Part shown: in pieces, positions 61,546 through 64,000 of the stretch
Layout: each line of letters opens with the position of its first letter
Numbering within the stretch: the stretch's first letter is position 1
From: Flavobacteriales bacterium
GTDB taxonomy: Bacteria > Bacteroidota > Bacteroidia > Flavobacteriales_E > Vicingaceae
NCBI GenBank assembly: GCA_013359255.1
Contig: JABWCF010000008.1
Coordinates: 62,001 to 126,000 of the forward strand
Reading direction: 5' to 3'
DNA: 64,000 nucleotides
Made by a program: the position numbers and the translations under genes
Notes under the pieces: generated by a model
Databases searched by the model: none
What the model saw: the letters and a program-made list of their open reading frames with translations, nothing else
What the model was told of the DNA's origin: nothing

Positions 61546-62238
61546 TTACACAGCCACGGCATCTAAAATAGAGCGGAAAATTTCTTTTCCGTCTGTATTG
61601 CCGAGTTCTACGTCTGCAGCTCGTTCAGGGTGGGGCATCATTCCAAAAATATTTTTCTTTTCGTTGCAAATACCGGCAATATTTTGCAAAGATCCGTTGG
61701 GATTAGATTCAGGTGTTACATCGCCTCTTGCATCGCAGTATCGAAACAGAATTTGTTTTTTTTCATTTAAATTTTTAAGCGTTTCTTGATCGGTGTAAAA
61801 TTTTCCTTCGCCATGTGCAATGGGAATCTTATAAGCCTTCGTGGTATTCAAGGAAGCCGTAATAAGAGAATTTGCATGTTCGGGCTTAATAAAAACATTT
61901 TTACAAATAAATTTTCTGGAAGAGTTGTGCAAAAGGGCTCCGGGTAATAATCCGGCTTCGCACAAAATCTGAAATCCGTTGCAAACACCTAACACAAAAC
62001 CTCCTTCAGAAGCAAAACCAGCTACTTGCTGCATAATGGGTGAAAAGCGAGCAATGGCTCCTGAACGCAAGTAATCGCCATAAGAAAATCCACCGGGTAA
62101 AATAACCAAGTTACAGTTTTGTAAATTATTGCTTTTGTGCCAAAGATTTACAACCTCTTGTTCTAAAAGTTGCTCCCAAACATAAATCATATCTCTATCG
62201 CAGTTAGAACCCGGAAATGTAATTACGCCAATTTTCAT
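61546..62238 (-). CDS. purQ: phosphoribosylformylglycinamidine synthase subunit PurQ
   Basis: Glutaminase subunit (230 aa) of the three-part FGAM synthase in purine synthesis. Class I amidotransferase triad: catalytic Cys86 in VLGVCNGFQILCE, and the His/Glu pair in GMMPHPERAADVE. N-terminal VITFPGSNCDRDM and LPGGFSYGDYLRSG are normal. Its 3' end is 3 nt from the convergent PorP gene. purS and purL are not visible; purD lies 1.3 kb upstream on the same strand. Confidence 0.96.
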   Translation of the reverse strand: MKIGVITFPGSNCDRDMIYVWEQLLEQEVVNLWHKSNNLQNCNLVILPGGFSYGDYLRSGAIARFSPIMQQVAGFASEGGFVLGVCNGFQILCEAGLLPGALLHNSSRKFICKNVFIKPEHANSLITASLNTTKAYKIPIAHGEGKFYTDQETLKNLNEKKQILFRYCDARGDVTPESNPNGSLQNIAGICNEKKNIFGMMPHPERAADVELGNTDGKEIFRSILDAVAV

Positions 62239-62279
62239 TTTTTAAATAATTTAAAGCCTGCACAAAAGTACATGCTTTC

Positions 62280-63263
62280 TTAAAACGAAAACCAGTTGTT
62301 GATAGAAATATGATTAAACAAAAAAAAGACTAAAAGCAGAACCATTATTAATTCGGGTAGCCATTTTCTTTTTTCAAGCACAAAAAGAAAATCGGTAAGT
62401 AAAATACTGAAGGGTATGGCAAATAATCCAGTGGTAGTTCTTATGTTTCCGTTAAAGGATAGAATTGAAAGAAAAATAATAATGAATAACCAAAGGTAGG
62501 AGAGATATAGATTTCTTACTCTTACCGATTTGCGTTGCAAGTTCATGAAATATGTTAGCAATGCAGCAGCAATTAGTGCAAAAATAAACCCAAAAGAAAT
62601 CATATCGGAAGCAGAGAGAACAATAAGAGCGTTGAAAAATGATACCAATTGAATGGATGAATCTATAGATTTGTCGAAATAGAAAAGAAAAAAAGTATAA
62701 AATAGGTAGGGGGTTATAAAACCTGCAATAGGAATAAAAAAATCTCGCCACGTAATAGGTTTAAAAATAAGAGTAGTGATGTAAATCCAAATTAATAAAA
62801 AGCCGGAAGGTAAATAAAACAAGGAAGATAATGATAGGAGTAATCCACAATCGAATAGTATGGAGTAGGGTTTTTCAACCATATATAGATTGCTAATTCT
62901 AATTAAAACCAGTAAAACAAAAAATGAGCTGATGTGTAGTTGCAATAAGCCCGATATTTTGGGTGAAATAGCAATTAAAAGGATGTAAATAACGGAGGTA
63001 ATATGATTTGATTTTACAAAAATACTTTGCTTGTCGGTAAGTTGATGAATTAACACACTATTTACCGATAGAATAAAAAAGCTTATTAAATAGATTACCC
63101 AATTCGAATTAGAAATAGCTATAAAAAGTTCTGATATAAATACAGTTTGCTGGTAAAAAACTGTGGGTGTTGGGCCAAATCCAATTGGTAGTAATAATGC
63201 AACTGCCAGCAATGGTACAAAAAATAAAACGTAAGGCTGGTTGGAACTAAAAAACCGAAACAT
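62280..63263 (-). CDS. DUF6427-like polytopic membrane protein
   Basis: Hydrophobic protein of 327 aa with about ten membrane segments, starting FRFFSSNQPYVLFFVPLLAV. It has the YLPSGFLLIWIYITTLIFKP pattern in the middle. Size, start and position near purD match the DUF6427 family of Bacteroidota; function unknown. It is 41 nt upstream of purQ on the same strand and divergent from the 60-aa membrane peptide. Confidence 0.7.
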   Translation of the reverse strand: MFRFFSSNQPYVLFFVPLLAVALLLPIGFGPTPTVFYQQTVFISELFIAISNSNWVIYLISFFILSVNSVLIHQLTDKQSIFVKSNHITSVIYILLIAISPKISGLLQLHISSFFVLLVLIRISNLYMVEKPYSILFDCGLLLSLSSLFYLPSGFLLIWIYITTLIFKPITWRDFFIPIAGFITPYLFYTFFLFYFDKSIDSSIQLVSFFNALIVLSASDMISFGFIFALIAAALLTYFMNLQRKSVRVRNLYLSYLWLFIIIFLSILSFNGNIRTTTGLFAIPFSILLTDFLFVLEKRKWLPELIMVLLLVFFLFNHISINNWFSF

Positions 63264-63335
63264 AAAAAACTTTACTTACGATTGTTTTAACTTAAAAATA
63301 TAAATTACATTTGCCATCAATAAAACCTAAAAGCT

Positions 63336-63518
63336 ATGTTAAATAAGTTTTTTTCTTCTATTGGTCATTTTTTCGAATGGTTGTTTATATATATCCAAAA
63401 ACTAGAAAATTTACCAAATATACTTTTTATTATTATAGGCTTTGTTGCTCTTGCATTCTGGCTTTCGGAGCAGGCTCGTTATAACAAGCAAGCTAAAGAA
63501 AGCGGAGGTTTAAAATAA
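63336..63518 (+). CDS. 60-aa membrane protein, DUF6341-like
   Basis: Short protein with an amphipathic start (MLNKFFSSIGHFFEWLFIYI) and one membrane helix (LPNILFIIIGFVALAFWLSE), then a polar tail (QARYNKQAKESGG). Resembles the DUF6341 family, which sits next to DUF6427 and purD genes in flavobacteria. The neighbour set here supports that call. Function unknown. The stop is 2 nt from the convergent purD end. Confidence 0.65.
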   Translation: MLNKFFSSIGHFFEWLFIYIQKLENLPNILFIIIGFVALAFWLSEQARYNKQAKESGGLK

Positions 63519-63520
63519 TT

Positions 63521-64000
63521 TTATAAATCAAATCCTATGTCTTTTCGGAAGTACATTTTTTCGAAATGTATTTTCGAGAGTGAGTTGTACGACTTTTCAA
63601 GTGCTTCGTTTTTGTTTTTCCCAAGAGAGGTGACCGCTAATACTCTTCCTCCGTTGCTTTGTATTTTTTGGTTTACAAGTGTAGTTCCCGAATGAAATAC
63701 TATACTTTCGGTTACGGAATTTAAACCTATAATTTCTTTATTTTTTTCATATTCTTCAGGATAACCGCCTGAAACGGCAATTACGGTGGTAGCAATCCGT
63801 TCGTCAGTATCTATTGTGCATAAATCTAGTGTATTGTTCGCTAATGCAAGAAACAATTCTAGTATATCGTTTTTAATGCGAGGTATCACAACTTCAGTTT
63901 CGGGGTCGCCCATGCGACAGTTGTATTCTATAACATAAGGCTCACCTTTTACATTAATTAATCCAAAAAAAACAAAGCCATTGTAATCAATGTTTTCTTT
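63521..64000 (-). CDS. purD: phosphoribosylamine--glycine ligase, C-terminal part (5' end outside window)
   Basis: The last 160 residues of the ATP-grasp enzyme PurD, which makes GAR in purine synthesis. The visible part starts within the ATP-grasp core (YNGFVFFGLINVKGEPYVIE), has YNCRMGDPETEVVIPRIKND with the metal-binding residues, and the C-terminal domain AVSGGYPEEYEKNKEIIGL ... GGRVLAVTSLGKNKNEALEK. The frame is open to the right edge (minus strand), so the gene is truncated by the window and not broken. Confidence 0.95.
   Translation of the reverse strand, partial: KENIDYNGFVFFGLINVKGEPYVIEYNCRMGDPETEVVIPRIKNDILELFLALANNTLDLCTIDTDERIATTVIAVSGGYPEEYEKNKEIIGLNSVTESIVFHSGTTLVNQKIQSNGGRVLAVTSLGKNKNEALEKSYNSLSKIHFEKMYFRKDIGFDL

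Noticed and set aside
1-64000. CRISPR array or prophage
   Set aside because: No regularly spaced direct repeats and no phage structural, integrase or Cas-like genes were seen.

Overview
The window reads as chromosomal DNA of an AT-rich Bacteroidota bacterium outside the classical gut Bacteroides, probably from a Flavobacteriales-, Sphingobacteriales- or Chitinophagales-like lineage. Several things point there: type IX secretion (T9SS) C-terminal sorting domains on three large exported proteins, a PorP/SprF-family protein, PD40-OmpA proteins, small membrane families typical of the phylum next to purD, no visible Shine-Dalgarno signals, and many copies of the Bacteroidota -7 promoter element TAnnTTTG just before start codons. 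There are no prophage genes and no CRISPR array. One tRNA (His) is present.

Layout. 1-9.5 kb: a tightly packed plus-strand surface-glycan cluster (four methyltransferases including one FkbM type, four glycosyltransferases, one AsnB-type amidotransferase), closed by a convergent polytopic membrane protein to 10.7 kb. 10.8-21 kb: rdgB, then a minus-strand run TPR - PD40/OmpA - LRR - AsmA-like - PD40/OmpA - ddl (cell envelope). 21-26.5 kb: an M42 aminopeptidase, an MbnP-family protein between two di-heme MauG-type peroxidases, a DUF2520-type protein and smpB. 26.5-30.4 kb: a metal module (ZIP transporter, DtxR/MntR-type regulator, divergent TonB receptor) with a palindromic operator candidate between the divergent genes. 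30.4-35.4 kb: pyrD, an HMG-CoA-lyase-like enzyme, a long GAPDH and an HtrA protease. 35.5-38.6 kb: an accessory segment with a small secreted cysteine-rich peptide gene, a lipoprotein resembling six-bladed propellers, a CxxC lipoprotein and a frameshifted REP-associated transposase between inverted palindromes; the whole segment is bracketed by an imperfect 51-nt direct repeat. 38.6-49.1 kb: two T9SS cargo proteins, a glycosyltransferase, a Cu+ P-type ATPase, tRNA-His, a DUF6265-like lipoprotein, a 47-aa membrane peptide, an MFS transporter and a UbiA prenyltransferase. 49.1-55.7 kb: NhaD, small unknown membrane proteins, murQ, a gene interrupted at a TCTA tetranucleotide tract, ndk, and two copies of a dispersed palindromic repeat. 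55.7-64 kb: yicC, gmk, nadD, a CotH/lamin-tail T9SS protein followed by a PorP/SprF protein, purQ, a DUF6427-like protein, a small membrane protein and the end of purD.

The two most notable signals are: (1) a gene whose signal-peptide core is encoded by (TCTA)6, out of frame as written and restorable by gaining one unit or losing two, which is the signature of a phase-variable exported protein; and (2) the secreted Cys-rich peptide / propeller lipoprotein / CxxC lipoprotein operon, with a 22-bp perfect hairpin after the peptide gene, sitting in a mobile-looking segment upstream of htrA.
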